A stretch of DNA of 60,845 nt from NCBI GenBank assembly GCA_030535245.1, contig JAUNBJ010000008.1:1-60845 (forward strand), read 5' to 3'. The position numbers were made by a program, and so were the translations under genes. Of this stretch, positions 7,602-16,366 are shown piece by piece. The notes beneath the pieces are model-generated. The model worked only from the letters and a program-made list of their open reading frames with translations. It was not told the origin of the DNA and did not search any database. The stretch's first letter is position 1. Each line of letters begins with the position of its first letter. This DNA is from Planctomycetia bacterium. Lineage in GTDB: Bacteria; Planctomycetota; Planctomycetia; Pirellulales; Thermoguttaceae.

Positions 7602-8513
7602 ATGGCTGAATTGCTCGTTGCCGGTTCGTTCGCGTTTGACACCATCCACACCCCTACCGTGAACCGGGAACTGATTCTCGGCGGTTCCGGCTCCCACGCG
7701 GCGTTTGGAGCGTCGTTCTTTGCCCCCGTCGTGGCGGTTGGCGTCGTCGGTGAGGATTGGCGCATGGCCGATTCCGAAATGTTCCAGGCCCACAACATCG
7801 ACGTCTCCAATCTGGAACTCCGCAAGGGAGGCAAAACGATGTTCTGGGAAGCGGTCTATTCCGAGGACATGAACCAACGCGAAACGCTCGTGTTTGAAGC
7901 CAACGTGATGATCGACTTTCACCCCGTCCTGAACGACCGGGCCAAACGGTGCCCCTATCTCTTTTTAGCCAACAACGCCCCGTCGCTGATGATGGAAGTG
8001 ATCGATCAGTGTACCGACGCGAAGCTCATCGTGGCCGACACGATGAATTTCTACATCGAAAACATGCTCGACGACCTGAAAAAACTGCTCACGAAAGTGG
8101 ACGGCCTGATCCTGAACGACAGCGAGGCGGTGGAACTGACCGGGTGCGACGACCTGTTCGACGCCGGCGACGCGATTCGGGCCATGGGGCCGCGGTTCGT
8201 GATCATCAAAAAAGGTTCCCACGGAAGCCTGTTCATGGGCGAGGATGGCGAAATCGTGGTATTTCCCGCCTATCCCACACGCAAGGTACTGGAACCGACC
8301 GGCGCCGGCGACTGCTTTGCCGGAGCGTTCATGGGGTATCTGGCGTCCCAGGATGCCGCAACGCTCGACGACATCAAGCGTGCCATGCTGTATGCCACCG
8401 TGTCGGCCAGCCTGACGATTGAGGATTTCAGCTTCGACGCCCTCCGCCGCAGCACCCGCGATACCATCGACGCCCGTTACCAGCAGATGAAAGAAATGCT
8501 GGCCGTGAAATAG
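7602..8513 (+). CDS. PfkB-family sugar/nucleoside kinase
   Basis: Ribokinase-fold kinase that phosphorylates a sugar or nucleoside with ATP. The second PfkB signature, PTGAGDCFAGAFMGYLA, holds the catalytic Asp, and an N-terminal glycine-rich segment (LGGSGSHAAFGA) matches signature 1. Length is 303 aa from the ATG at 7602, chosen because AAGGA lies six bases upstream; the reading frame extends back to 7506 through repeat DNA. Substrate is not readable; such kinases are common in planctomycetes. It is monocistronic and convergent with the lipoprotein gene ending at 8557. Confidence 0.85.
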   Translation: MAELLVAGSFAFDTIHTPTVNRELILGGSGSHAAFGASFFAPVVAVGVVGEDWRMADSEMFQAHNIDVSNLELRKGGKTMFWEAVYSEDMNQRETLVFEANVMIDFHPVLNDRAKRCPYLFLANNAPSLMMEVIDQCTDAKLIVADTMNFYIENMLDDLKKLLTKVDGLILNDSEAVELTGCDDLFDAGDAIRAMGPRFVIIKKGSHGSLFMGEDGEIVVFPAYPTRKVLEPTGAGDCFAGAFMGYLASQDAATLDDIKRAMLYATVSASLTIEDFSFDALRRSTRDTIDARYQQMKEMLAVK

Positions 8514-8521
8514 AAACGCTT

Positions 8522-8559
8522 TGAATTGATGAATTGATAATTATCAATTCATCAATTCA
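8522..8559. repeat. Perfect 38-bp AT-rich palindrome between convergent genes
   Basis: The palindrome is built from TGAATTGA/TGATAAT heptads and is perfect over 38 bp, centred at 8540/8541. It fills the space between the stops of pfkB (8513) and the lipoprotein gene (8557), and touches the latter. It can form a hairpin in either transcript. Confidence 0.8.
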
Positions 8560-9900
8560 TCGTGGGTTGACTTGAATCTGCCCCAGAAGTCCCTCGTCGG
8601 CGAGGTATGCGAAGACGTACGTATTCTGCCCATCGACCACGCGTACCGGTTTCGTGTAAACCTGGGAGCGGTCGAAGCCCATGTTTCCGGCGACGGCCTG
8701 CAAACCGAGCGTATATTCCCCGGCGGGAAGCTCGATTCGGGCCACCTGAATCCGGCCGGGAAGCAGGCTCCAGCACCGCGTATCGGCTTCTTCCGTCGCT
8801 TCCCAGAGAATCCCCACGATATCTAACAGAAGTTCCCCTTCGGGGCTGTCCGTTTTGACCGCTTCCTTGAACCCGTAAATCCCCGCCTTCTTCACCAGAC
8901 GCCGCGCCGCAGCTCGGGCGATGATCCATGGCCGGTTCACCTCGAACTGCTCGAATGCCATGCGGTTGATATCGGTAATCGTATCGGTACGCGAGGCGAG
9001 TTTGCCGTTGATCTGCACATCCACGTTCGTATAGCGGCATGGCGACATGACCACTTCGGGAATCGGCACCGGGGCGAGTGTTGGTGGAACGCTGTGCTTC
9101 GATACTGCCGACACGATCTGATCCGTCAGCAAAAGCGAAAGCTGCGTCACCGGAGCGTTGGTCTGCACCTTGTACGGCCCACGGCCCAGCATGATGAAAA
9201 CCTGCACCACACCGTCCCCTTTTTTACTGTGGTTGACCGTTTTGGCATGTTCCAGAAGTATTTTCCCCGGCATGAAATCGGGTGCCCACTGGCAGACCTT
9301 TTCAAACTGGCGAATCGTTTCGTTTTGGTCCAACATGGAAGTCTGGTCGATCACGCCGCAAAGGTACGGCCCCAACGCCACCCGCCGGTAGGAATCCTTC
9401 ACCCGCTCGTTCGTTTCCGGGTTGGTTTCGCTCTGGGCGATGATTTCCTGCTGTTTCTGGTGAATCTGGTTGGCGTAGGCCTTCGCATCCTGCCCGTCGG
9501 TCATGACGCTGGTCAGGGCGAGCATGGCACGGATCATGACTTTCTCGTAATCCTCCCCCGGATACGAAACCGAACAGTCGTCGGTTAGCATGGAAACCGC
9601 CTTTTCCGCCCCCTTTTGCCCCCGTTTGGCGTCGAGCAGATCGAACTGGTCGCGTACCTCCCGAAGCAGTGTCTCACTTCGCTTGAACTCCCCGCGACAC
9701 ATGAGCATCATCGCTTCTTCCAGCTTCATCACGTCCCGACTTTTGGCGTTCGCTTTTTTGACTTTTTCCTTCGCCAACCCCTCCGACGCCCGTTCCAGAT
9801 TGTTCTGGTAAAAATCGGAACGCACCGCCAGCACGTTCCGGCTGTAGTTGTGGCAGCCTGCCGCAGTAAGAATCAACAGTAGAAACAGAAACCGCTTCAT
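8557..9900 (-). CDS. Lipoprotein, COG3014-like, helical repeat
   Basis: The N-terminus (MKRFLFLLLILTAAGCHNY) is a lipoprotein signal with lipobox TAAGC, so the protein should be lipidated at Cys and held in an envelope membrane. The first half is alpha-helical and TPR-like; the C-terminal half carries the beta-rich segment VFIMLGRGPYKVQ. This arrangement resembles the COG3014 family, often encoded beside LpoB-like lipoproteins as here (next gene nine bases upstream). A role in activating peptidoglycan synthesis is inference from that pairing. The ATG at 9900 is used; the in-frame codon at 9912 is TTG and lies inside the preceding gene's end. Confidence 0.6.
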   Translation of the reverse strand: MKRFLFLLLILTAAGCHNYSRNVLAVRSDFYQNNLERASEGLAKEKVKKANAKSRDVMKLEEAMMLMCRGEFKRSETLLREVRDQFDLLDAKRGQKGAEKAVSMLTDDCSVSYPGEDYEKVMIRAMLALTSVMTDGQDAKAYANQIHQKQQEIIAQSETNPETNERVKDSYRRVALGPYLCGVIDQTSMLDQNETIRQFEKVCQWAPDFMPGKILLEHAKTVNHSKKGDGVVQVFIMLGRGPYKVQTNAPVTQLSLLLTDQIVSAVSKHSVPPTLAPVPIPEVVMSPCRYTNVDVQINGKLASRTDTITDINRMAFEQFEVNRPWIIARAAARRLVKKAGIYGFKEAVKTDSPEGELLLDIVGILWEATEEADTRCWSLLPGRIQVARIELPAGEYTLGLQAVAGNMGFDRSQVYTKPVRVVDGQNTYVFAYLADEGLLGQIQVNPR

Positions 9901-9908
9901 TTTCAATT

Positions 9909-10523
9909 TCAATGTCCGTTACGCATTTTGGCCCCAAGGGAAACATTGTACGCCTTGCTCAATTCGCAGCTTTCCTTGACCGACGTGCCGTCGCTTAAAT
10001 GAATCAACTCCAACGACAACCGGTAATCCCGCTGCTTGTCCCGATTGCTTTGCGTTGTGCCGCTGGTCAGCTTCGCGAAAAGCAGGTACTCGAACGGCTG
10101 CCCCGCTTTCTCCAACGACGCCTGCAATTTCCGCTGATTCTCCGGCAGGAACAGATCGTCCATGCGGAACCGGTTTTCCCGAATCGCCGGCGTAACGTAA
10201 CGACGACTCACCGACGTGAACTGCCCGCTGTGCATGATCGCCTGATCGATCATCTCGTAAAGCTCGTCGCGGTAGTCGGTCAGCTCCTCCGCCGAGTAAT
10301 TCTCCACCCCGACAAAACAAATTCGCTTGTTCCCCGCACCGCCCGCCGCAGCCAGCAGTCGTCCCACCGCCTCGTCCACCAGCGGTTTGTACACTTCCTG
10401 CCCCGCACTGTGGCTTCCGGAAAGTTGCTTGCTCCCCGGATGAAGCAGCGTTCCGGTCTGCCCCTTGCAGCCCGCGAATACCAGTAAAATCAACAACGCG
10501 CCATACGGAACCAAATTTTTCAT
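9909..10523 (-). CDS. LpoB-like lipoprotein (penicillin-binding-protein activator family)
   Basis: Starts with a lipoprotein signal (MKNLVPYGALLILLVFAGC). The mature part contains the pattern VDEAVGRLL, a FVGVENYSAEEL strand, FTSVSRRYV, and the ending FAKLTSG with RDYRLSLELIHLSDG, which follow the fold of LpoB, the outer-membrane activator of PBP1b. The start at 10523 is chosen for the signal peptide; an upstream reading frame to 10625 would disrupt it. It precedes the COG3014-like lipoprotein and probably forms an operon with it. Whether a PBP1b partner exists cannot be seen in this window. Confidence 0.65.
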   Translation of the reverse strand: MKNLVPYGALLILLVFAGCKGQTGTLLHPGSKQLSGSHSAGQEVYKPLVDEAVGRLLAAAGGAGNKRICFVGVENYSAEELTDYRDELYEMIDQAIMHSGQFTSVSRRYVTPAIRENRFRMDDLFLPENQRKLQASLEKAGQPFEYLLFAKLTSGTTQSNRDKQRDYRLSLELIHLSDGTSVKESCELSKAYNVSLGAKMRNGH

Positions 10524-10661
10524 GACGAAATCCAGTAAAACAGGTTTTTGTAGATCGTATCCCGGTACGTGTTCATAAAAAAGAGAAATGCAATCCGTTT
10601 CACGACGCTTGCTCCCTATTTTCACTTGTTTTATGTACCCAGTACCAGCGGGCAGGATACT

Positions 10662-11081
10662 CTATTTCCCAGATTCCCGCAAGAGCAAATCGAGAATGGG
10701 GACGTTGCTGATCAACGTGTCCGGATGGTTCCGCAACTCTAAGAGCGTCATCCACGCGACCTGCCGCACCTCCCGATTCGGACAAAGCCGCCCCAACGCC
10801 TCGTCATGAGCCTCGACCCGCCACCAGGAAAGGAGCACGTTCCACGGCGTTACCGATTCGCAGAGCTTTTCCACGGGCGAAATTTCCAAACCCAGCTCCT
10901 CCTGAAATTCGCGAACCAACGCCTGCCGCTCCGTCTCTCCCGGTTCGATTCCCCCACCGGGAAAACACCACTTCAACGGCGCGACGACCGCCTCGGAACG
11001 CTGGATTACCAACGCCCTGTCCCCACGAAAAAGAATCCCCACCACCCCGATTCGGGCATATTTTTTAGCGTCTGTACTCAT
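10662..11081 (-). CDS. NUDIX hydrolase
   Basis: The NUDIX box is complete: G43, five residues, E49, seven residues, then REFQEELGL (57-65), which binds Mg2+ and hydrolyses nucleoside-diphosphate-linked substrates. Length 139 aa is typical of MutT-like house-cleaning enzymes. The start at 11081 (MSTDAKK) avoids a reading frame that would run back to 11162. Substrate is unknown; an 8-oxo-dGTPase or another nucleotide-sugar/dNTP hydrolase is possible. Confidence 0.88.
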   Translation of the reverse strand: MSTDAKKYARIGVVGILFRGDRALVIQRSEAVVAPLKWCFPGGGIEPGETERQALVREFQEELGLEISPVEKLCESVTPWNVLLSWWRVEAHDEALGRLCPNREVRQVAWMTLLELRNHPDTLISNVPILDLLLRESGK

Positions 11082-11161
11082 GCAAAAAAATTCCGGTGCC
11101 TCGCCGAAACGGGACACCGGTCGAAAATTTCTACTGCGGAAAAAACCGCCGTTAAACGACA

Positions 11162-12238
11162 TCAGTCAACATTGTACGACGGGTCGCCGTTGGAACGGGT
11201 CGTCAGGAAGAAGTACGCCGCCGGGTCGATATCTTCCGACAGGTTGTGTACCGAGTTGTCCACGTAAGCGTGAATGATCACGCCGTTGTGCTGCGAGCTG
11301 GGGCCGTAGCTCCCTTCTTCGCTGTCGCTGGTCTGATCCGAAGAACCGAGCGTGAAGCTGCTCTTGGTGGTGGTCCAGGGATACGGGTTCTCTTTGTAAT
11401 CCCGGTTCAGGTTGGTGCAGGGATCGCTGTAGTCCGCATCGTCGTCAAACTTGTTGGCCTCGTATTCCGACGGATGCCAGTAGGCGATGTTCGTCGTCGG
11501 CTGCGCGAGGGTACCCATCTCGTCGTCGTACGTGAAGACGTTGCATTCCAGACCCACCACCCAGCGGGAATAATACTGCTCGATCGATTCCGTCAGGTAC
11601 AGCGTGTTGGACGTACCGTCGGAAATCTGGCCCAGTTTCATGTTGGAACCGATGAACGTCGCTCCGTCCGGTTCCTTTTTATTGCACGTATTGCTTCCAC
11701 CGCTGGAGCTGCCCATGCCCATTTTCCAAAGCGATTCGGTCGAAGCCGAAATGACTTTGTAGTTGGTGATGGCCGGAGAATCGGATTCTTCGCCCGTGGT
11801 CGGAATCTTGGAGTTCCCGGAGAAGCTGGGGCAGATGTAGGCGTTGACCGTTTCCGTCGCCACCTGCTTGAACACCGTGTTGGAGTTCGCTTCGCTCAGG
11901 GATTTCTTGATCAGCTTTTCTTTCTTCACGCGGTCGTACATGTCGGCGCGTTCCACATACGGAAGCAAATCCACCAGGAAACTGCATCCGTCATAAGCCT
12001 GCGTGCCCGAACTGGAGGCATTTTTGTGCCCGGCATCCGGCAGCTTTTTCTTCGCGCTTTCGTAGTTCAACGCGGCGAGCGTAATCTGTTTTTCTTTGTT
12101 CGTGCACTGCATACGCTGTGCCGTTGCACGAGCCTGTTGAACCGCCGGGAGGAGCAACGCAATCAGCATACCGACGATTGCAATGACCACCAACAGTTCG
12201 ACCAGGGTAAAACCCCGGCGAGTTACGACTTTACTCAT
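11162..12238 (-). CDS. DUF1559 type II pseudopilin-like protein
   Basis: Carries an N-terminal prepilin signal: a short basic leader, then GFTLVELLVVIAIVGMLIALLLPAV, with cleavage expected between Gly and Phe and methylation of Phe. The rest is a DUF1559-type extracytoplasmic domain (SDGTSNTLYLTES segment), ending with a DNSVHNL segment in the place of the usual family motif. This family is greatly expanded in planctomycetes and is a strong taxonomic marker. AGGGAG stands eight bases before the ATG. It is probably assembled by a type II secretion/pseudopilus machine; the exact function is unknown. Confidence 0.9.
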   Translation of the reverse strand: MSKVVTRRGFTLVELLVVIAIVGMLIALLLPAVQQARATAQRMQCTNKEKQITLAALNYESAKKKLPDAGHKNASSSGTQAYDGCSFLVDLLPYVERADMYDRVKKEKLIKKSLSEANSNTVFKQVATETVNAYICPSFSGNSKIPTTGEESDSPAITNYKVISASTESLWKMGMGSSSGGSNTCNKKEPDGATFIGSNMKLGQISDGTSNTLYLTESIEQYYSRWVVGLECNVFTYDDEMGTLAQPTTNIAYWHPSEYEANKFDDDADYSDPCTNLNRDYKENPYPWTTTKSSFTLGSSDQTSDSEEGSYGPSSQHNGVIIHAYVDNSVHNLSEDIDPAAYFFLTTRSNGDPSYNVD

Positions 12239-12461
12239 CGTACCATCTCCCTTATGAAAATGAATGAAAGATATGAAATGGCGGGTGCATACGACACCAC
12301 ACGATATTCCTTTGTTTCAGCATTCGCAATACGAACGCCGTGACCGTTTGGTTCACGCCCCCAACAAATTTCTCTCCATTATACATCACAACGAAGGTTT
12401 TGTCCAGAGGCAAAAAGCGGAGGATTTCTTTTTCAGATATTTTTTTCTCTGCTTTTTCTAT

Positions 12462-12476
12462 TGGCACAATTATTGC
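12462..12476 (+). promoter_or_regulatory. Sigma54 (RpoN) promoter
   Basis: TGGCAC, five bases, TTGC: an exact -24/-12 match with correct GG-to-GC spacing. It points into DNA without a plus-strand gene, and the predicted start of transcription is near 12488. It points away from the pseudopilin gene, so it does not drive that gene. Confidence 0.6.
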
Positions 12477-12487
12477 TTATTTACTTG

Positions 12488-12752
12488 CGAAACTACGAAA
12501 GTATGTGTCACCCCATGAGCCTTCCGCAGTTTTTCCCCAAACTGCGGGAGAAAAAGGAAGAGGTTCGCGAGAACCTTTCAGGCCGTAAGGCCCTACCTGC
12601 CAAATTTTTATAGGGTGGTCGTCTCCGTGATTCTCCCCCAAGAATTACGGTTCGGAAACGGTGGTTTTCTTTTATAGCCGCGGTTTCTGACGGACTGCCT
12701 TCTTAGATGGATGGAACAGCCCCCCAACTGTTTCGTCCATCTGTTTTTTCTT
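12488..12752 (+). ncRNA. Candidate sigma54-dependent structured RNA (about 260 nt)
   Basis: Between the sigma54 promoter and the plus-strand terminator are four further stems: CCGCAGTTT/AAACTGCGG (12524-12547), AGGTTCGCGAGAACCT (12561-12576), GGCC-UAAG-type stem near 12580-12594, and CCGTGATTCT/AGAATTACGG (12625-12650, one G-U pair). No known RNA family was recognised. A 32-codon open frame starts at ATG 12515 and ends at 12613, but has no clear ribosome-binding site. The whole 12239-12908 gap holds no supported protein gene. Confidence 0.4.
12705..12752 (+). terminator. Intrinsic terminator, plus strand
   Basis: AGATGGATGGAACAG (12705-12719) pairs with CTGTTTCGTCCATCT (12728-12742), followed by GTTTTTTCTT. 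There is no plus-strand protein gene upstream, so it implies a plus-strand transcript in the gap. Confidence 0.7.
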
Positions 12753-12908
12753 GCCCCCTCTCTCCAGCCAACTCACTGCTAAAGCAAACGAAATGGTTAA
12801 TGCCATTAACCATTTAAATATAAATCGTTCGCCAATTTTTTCCGCCTGGCCCACGATTAGTGTATCATTTTGCTGTATCGAAATGATACAATGTTTCAAA
12901 ATAATACA

Positions 12909-15488
12909 CTATTTCGGCGACGTGGTGGGGGGTGCCTGGAGCCATTTTTGCCATTTTCCAGAAAAATTTTTCCCCCCCATACCTGGGTGCAGAACGTGTA
13001 ATGTCTGGACCATCCGGGTCGCTTTTTCCGGTTGGCCCAGGGCGTCGTAGAGCAGGGCGAGATGGTATTTCGCCTCCCACCAGTCATCGGATTGCGTCGG
13101 GGAATGCTTTTCCACATCCCGCCATTGCGACTGGGCGCGGGAAAGGAGATCGGGATTCTTGCCGCGAATCGCTTCGTCCGAGAGAATCCGGCTCCACGCG
13201 AGTTGGATATCCCGGCGTTTAGGGTATTTTTGGGCGAGTTGTTCGTATTCCTGAAACGCCTCGTCCGTTCGTCCGACCGCCAGCAGCGCTTCCGAGGCCA
13301 TCCGTTGGCGTTCGTTCCAGACCTTTTCGGGGAACGTTGTTGCTTCTTTTTGCAGCGCTGTCCAGACCACCAGCAGGAGTTGAGCCACCTTTTTTCGCGA
13401 ATCTTCCGTCGTTCGTTTGCGGAACAGTTCGTACAGTTTGCGAAAAATGGCGTCGAGCGTCTGGGCATGGCCGGAGCCACCGACCTGGGTAAGTTTTTCC
13501 AGAAGCGGTGCGATTTCCGCCTCACGTCCCTGCGAAACGAGCGTCAGCACCAGCAGGCATTGGGCTTCGGTGCGGATTTCGCCGGACAGTGTGGCGTCGT
13601 CGAGCCGTTTTCGGAGCCATTTCTCGGCATGCGTCGCGGTTTCCGGGAGGTAATCCAGCCGCCAGCGAACGGGGCGGAGCGTTTCTTCCGGCGGCAACGG
13701 CTGCTTTTCTGCCCACTGGATGGCTCCGCGAACGGCACGGCGGAAGGTGTCGGGGGATTCCGCCTGCTGCGTGGCAAGCTGCGTCAGGTATTCCTCCCAT
13801 GCCCGCAGTGCCGAACGTACCGCCTCGGTATGCCGTGGGTCGTCGGTGGGAATCCGCGCGGCGCGAATCATGGCAATATCGACGGTTTCGTTCGCTTTTT
13901 TCCGAATCCGCGAGAGTTTTTCCAGCTTTTCCAGCACGTCGAGGATGTTCGGGTCGCTCTTTCCAAAATAACGGTAATGTTCCACAAGCACCGCTTCGTA
14001 CGTCTCCATGGCTTTTTCGAGTGGCTCGGAAGTTTTCTGAAACGGGGCGGCATCCACCGCGTCGTTCAGCAGCTGCGCGGCAAGGGCGACAGCGACGTGG
14101 TGATTTTTCATTGCGTCGGTCTGTTCGGGGAACGTGATGGAGATTTTCCGGAACCATGCGAGGGATTCGTTGATTTGATTTTGCTGGTACAGGATCGCCG
14201 CAAGTTGTGAACCGACGAGAACGGCGTTTGGGGCATCTTTCAACGCGACGGCCCGCGTCCATGCTTTTTCACACGCCAGCGCCGCCTTTTCCAGATCCCC
14301 CGTCCGGCAGGCACTGTCCGCCGCCAGCATCAACAGGGAAAGGTCGCCGGAATTTCCCTGTTGCTCCATGGCTTGTGCAAGGAGCCTCTCCGCCTGCCGT
14401 ACCCATCGGGGCGTATCGTTTTTCCGAATCTGATCCAGCACCGCCATGACGTCGGTATGTCCCTGCTTTGTGGCATCCTCGTCTTTTTCCTCCACCGCCT
14501 TTTCCCACAACCGCAAAAACAGCTCCAAAATGGCCAAATCCAGCTCGCCGCACTGCCCAAAAACATCTTCGGCGAAGGAGTTTTTCAGAAATTCCTGCGC
14601 GGTCGCGTAACGTTTTTCCAGCGTCCAGAGCCGGAGCTTCTCCGCCGCAATCCGAAGGGCCATTGGTTCGGATTGTGGGTGCAGCTCCATCGCTTCCAGT
14701 CGCTTGCGACACGATTCCGTATCCCCTAAAAGTCGATAACAGACCGCCTCGGCCAACCGTGCGTCCCACACCAGCGGCGAATCCCCCGGAATGCCGTGTA
14801 AAAGTTGTGCCTGGGCCAATGCCTGCTGGATGGCGTTGATCCGATCCATGCTCTCTGCTGGGTACGTTTCTCCCTGAAAGAGCAGCGCGACCAGAAGTTG
14901 GAATCGCGTTTTGTTTTGCAGCGACACGATCTCCCAGACCGACAGTTCCACGTCGTCGGACGTTCTGCTTCCGTGGGATTTTCTGCGGGGAATTTCCTGC
15001 GGGATCGTTTGCAGACGCGTATCGACACTACGGAAAATCCGAATCGCTTCCCGGATTTTCGCACGGGCGTCGTCCGGGGTCGTCTCCTCGAAAAACTGCT
15101 GCCGGGCACGTGCTAAAATCGCCACGCCCCACTGGTAGTCCATCAAAGCCCGTCCCAGGTTGTGCGGAAAATCTTTCTGGAATTTCGTGTAAATTTCCTC
15201 AGCCTGCTTCCACGGTTCCTCCCGCGACGATGGCGGCGACGCCAACGACTTTTCCGCCAGCACCCGCAAAAGCTCCACGGCCATTTCCACCGCCATGGTT
15301 GGCGAGTCTTTCCGTGTCATCCGCTCCCGGCAGTGCTTTTCCGCCAGCCGGTACTCCCCCCGTTCCAGCAATTTTTCCAGAAACACCTTCTCCCACGGCT
15401 CCGGAATAACGACGCTCCCCTCCTCCCCGAATGCCAAAACGCTCAGGCAGAAAAGCGGCAGCCAGCAGGTTTTTCGGAAAATCGACAT
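12909..15488 (-). CDS. Secreted TPR-like repeat protein of an ExbB/ExbD operon
   Basis: 859 aa with a cleavable signal peptide (MSIFRKTCWLPLFCLSVLAFG) and then almost continuous alpha-helix rich in Ala, Glu, Leu and Arg, with many TPR-like helical pairs (for example LEKAALACEKAWTRAVALKDAPNAV). It is expected in the periplasm. It is the last gene after exbB-exbD-exbD, 15 bases downstream of the second exbD, so it probably works with that energy-transducing complex in the manner of the Tol system's periplasmic TPR partner (CpoB/YbgF), but is far longer. Function beyond a scaffold is unknown. Downstream lies a 10-bp inverted repeat TGTATCATTT/AAATGATACA (12861-12890). Confidence 0.65.
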   Translation of the reverse strand: MSIFRKTCWLPLFCLSVLAFGEEGSVVIPEPWEKVFLEKLLERGEYRLAEKHCRERMTRKDSPTMAVEMAVELLRVLAEKSLASPPSSREEPWKQAEEIYTKFQKDFPHNLGRALMDYQWGVAILARARQQFFEETTPDDARAKIREAIRIFRSVDTRLQTIPQEIPRRKSHGSRTSDDVELSVWEIVSLQNKTRFQLLVALLFQGETYPAESMDRINAIQQALAQAQLLHGIPGDSPLVWDARLAEAVCYRLLGDTESCRKRLEAMELHPQSEPMALRIAAEKLRLWTLEKRYATAQEFLKNSFAEDVFGQCGELDLAILELFLRLWEKAVEEKDEDATKQGHTDVMAVLDQIRKNDTPRWVRQAERLLAQAMEQQGNSGDLSLLMLAADSACRTGDLEKAALACEKAWTRAVALKDAPNAVLVGSQLAAILYQQNQINESLAWFRKISITFPEQTDAMKNHHVAVALAAQLLNDAVDAAPFQKTSEPLEKAMETYEAVLVEHYRYFGKSDPNILDVLEKLEKLSRIRKKANETVDIAMIRAARIPTDDPRHTEAVRSALRAWEEYLTQLATQQAESPDTFRRAVRGAIQWAEKQPLPPEETLRPVRWRLDYLPETATHAEKWLRKRLDDATLSGEIRTEAQCLLVLTLVSQGREAEIAPLLEKLTQVGGSGHAQTLDAIFRKLYELFRKRTTEDSRKKVAQLLLVVWTALQKEATTFPEKVWNERQRMASEALLAVGRTDEAFQEYEQLAQKYPKRRDIQLAWSRILSDEAIRGKNPDLLSRAQSQWRDVEKHSPTQSDDWWEAKYHLALLYDALGQPEKATRMVQTLHVLHPGMGGKNFSGKWQKWLQAPPTTSPK

Positions 15489-15503
15489 CGTTTCGGTCAG
15501 GAA

Positions 15504-15956
15504 TCAGGTTTCTTTCGGTACGGCAAATTGAATGCGGACAAAACGGGCTTCGCGGGCAAGGTCGTACACGTCCAGAACATTCTCCAGCGGTACGTTTTCG
15601 TCAATATTCAGGATCACCGGCATTTCGGTGCTGTTTTCCGCAACCGCGAGTAATAATGCCCGAATTTCCTCCAATTTTCGATACCGGGTTCCAGATACGT
15701 CCCAATATGGCCCACCGTCGTAGTGAATCAGGATCACAATCTCGCCCAAATCCAGGATTTCCGGCGGAATCTCGACCGGTTCCATGCTTTCCGCATTGCC
15801 AAACGCATGGGCGACCGGGGTCGGCAGCAATTCCTCCAGCTGCTGGAACGTCGAGGTGCAGATGAAAAAAATCAGAAGCTGAAAAATCACGTCGATCATC
15901 GGCGTCATTTGCAGCTCCATCGATTCTTCCTGCCGGTACAGGGATTTCCGCTTCAT
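15504..15956 (-). CDS. ExbD/TolR-family protein (second copy)
   Basis: Biopolymer-transport protein: a short cytoplasmic start, then MTPMIDVIFQLLIFFICTSTF, the single membrane helix with the conserved Asp that carries protons, and a periplasmic domain of about 110 residues. 150 aa is normal. It overlaps the upstream exbD by four bases, so translation is coupled. Two ExbD paralogues with one ExbB is common in planctomycetes. It energises an outer-membrane or envelope process using proton flow; no TonB or TolA is seen in the window. Confidence 0.9.
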   Translation of the reverse strand: MKRKSLYRQEESMELQMTPMIDVIFQLLIFFICTSTFQQLEELLPTPVAHAFGNAESMEPVEIPPEILDLGEIVILIHYDGGPYWDVSGTRYRKLEEIRALLLAVAENSTEMPVILNIDENVPLENVLDVYDLAREARFVRIQFAVPKET

Positions 15957-16366
15957 GGCACCACCGCAAACTGAATGTCGTAAACGCCCGCTTTCGCTGC
16001 GTCGATTAAAATCGGCTGAATCACGCGATACGGAATCTTTTTATCCCCCCGAATCCGAAGTTGCAGCCCACGGCCCGCCCGGTTCTTTTCAGACGCAAGC
16101 AACGCTGGAAGCTCGTTGGGCCGAATCTCCCGGCTCCCGATGAACATTTTCCCCTCCTCCGGAAGGGAGAGCGTCAGCCGAGGCGTGTCGTCGTCTTGGG
16201 CCGGTTCCCCATGCTCCGCCTTCGGCAACGCGACCTCCACCGACGCTTCCTGCCGTGAAAAATGGCTTGCCACGAGGAAAAAAATAATCAGCAAAAACAC
16301 CACGTCGATCATCGGCGTCATGTTGAATCCTATCGAACGGCTCCGTCCCCGTTGCGGTGTTTTCAT
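15953..16366 (-). CDS. ExbD/TolR-family protein (first copy)
   Basis: 137 aa with FNMTPMIDVVFLLIIFFLVASHF, the ExbD membrane helix with its proton-carrying Asp, followed by a short periplasmic domain ending in VYDIQFAVVP. It overlaps exbB upstream and the second exbD downstream by four bases on each side, so the three membrane genes are tightly coupled. It differs strongly from the second copy in the periplasmic part, which suggests a heteromeric ExbD pair. Confidence 0.92.
   Translation of the reverse strand: MKTPQRGRSRSIGFNMTPMIDVVFLLIIFFLVASHFSRQEASVEVALPKAEHGEPAQDDDTPRLTLSLPEEGKMFIGSREIRPNELPALLASEKNRAGRGLQLRIRGDKKIPYRVIQPILIDAAKAGVYDIQFAVVP

Noticed and set aside
12500..12660. Known riboswitch or SRP/6S RNA in the structured gap
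   Set aside because: None of the core motifs of TPP, cobalamin, c-di-GMP, SRP or 6S RNA could be matched by eye.
12672..12899. Minus-strand open frame of 75 codons with a hydrophobic segment
   Set aside because: Starts with TTG, has no ribosome site, and covers the terminator and hairpin DNA of the plus-strand RNA.
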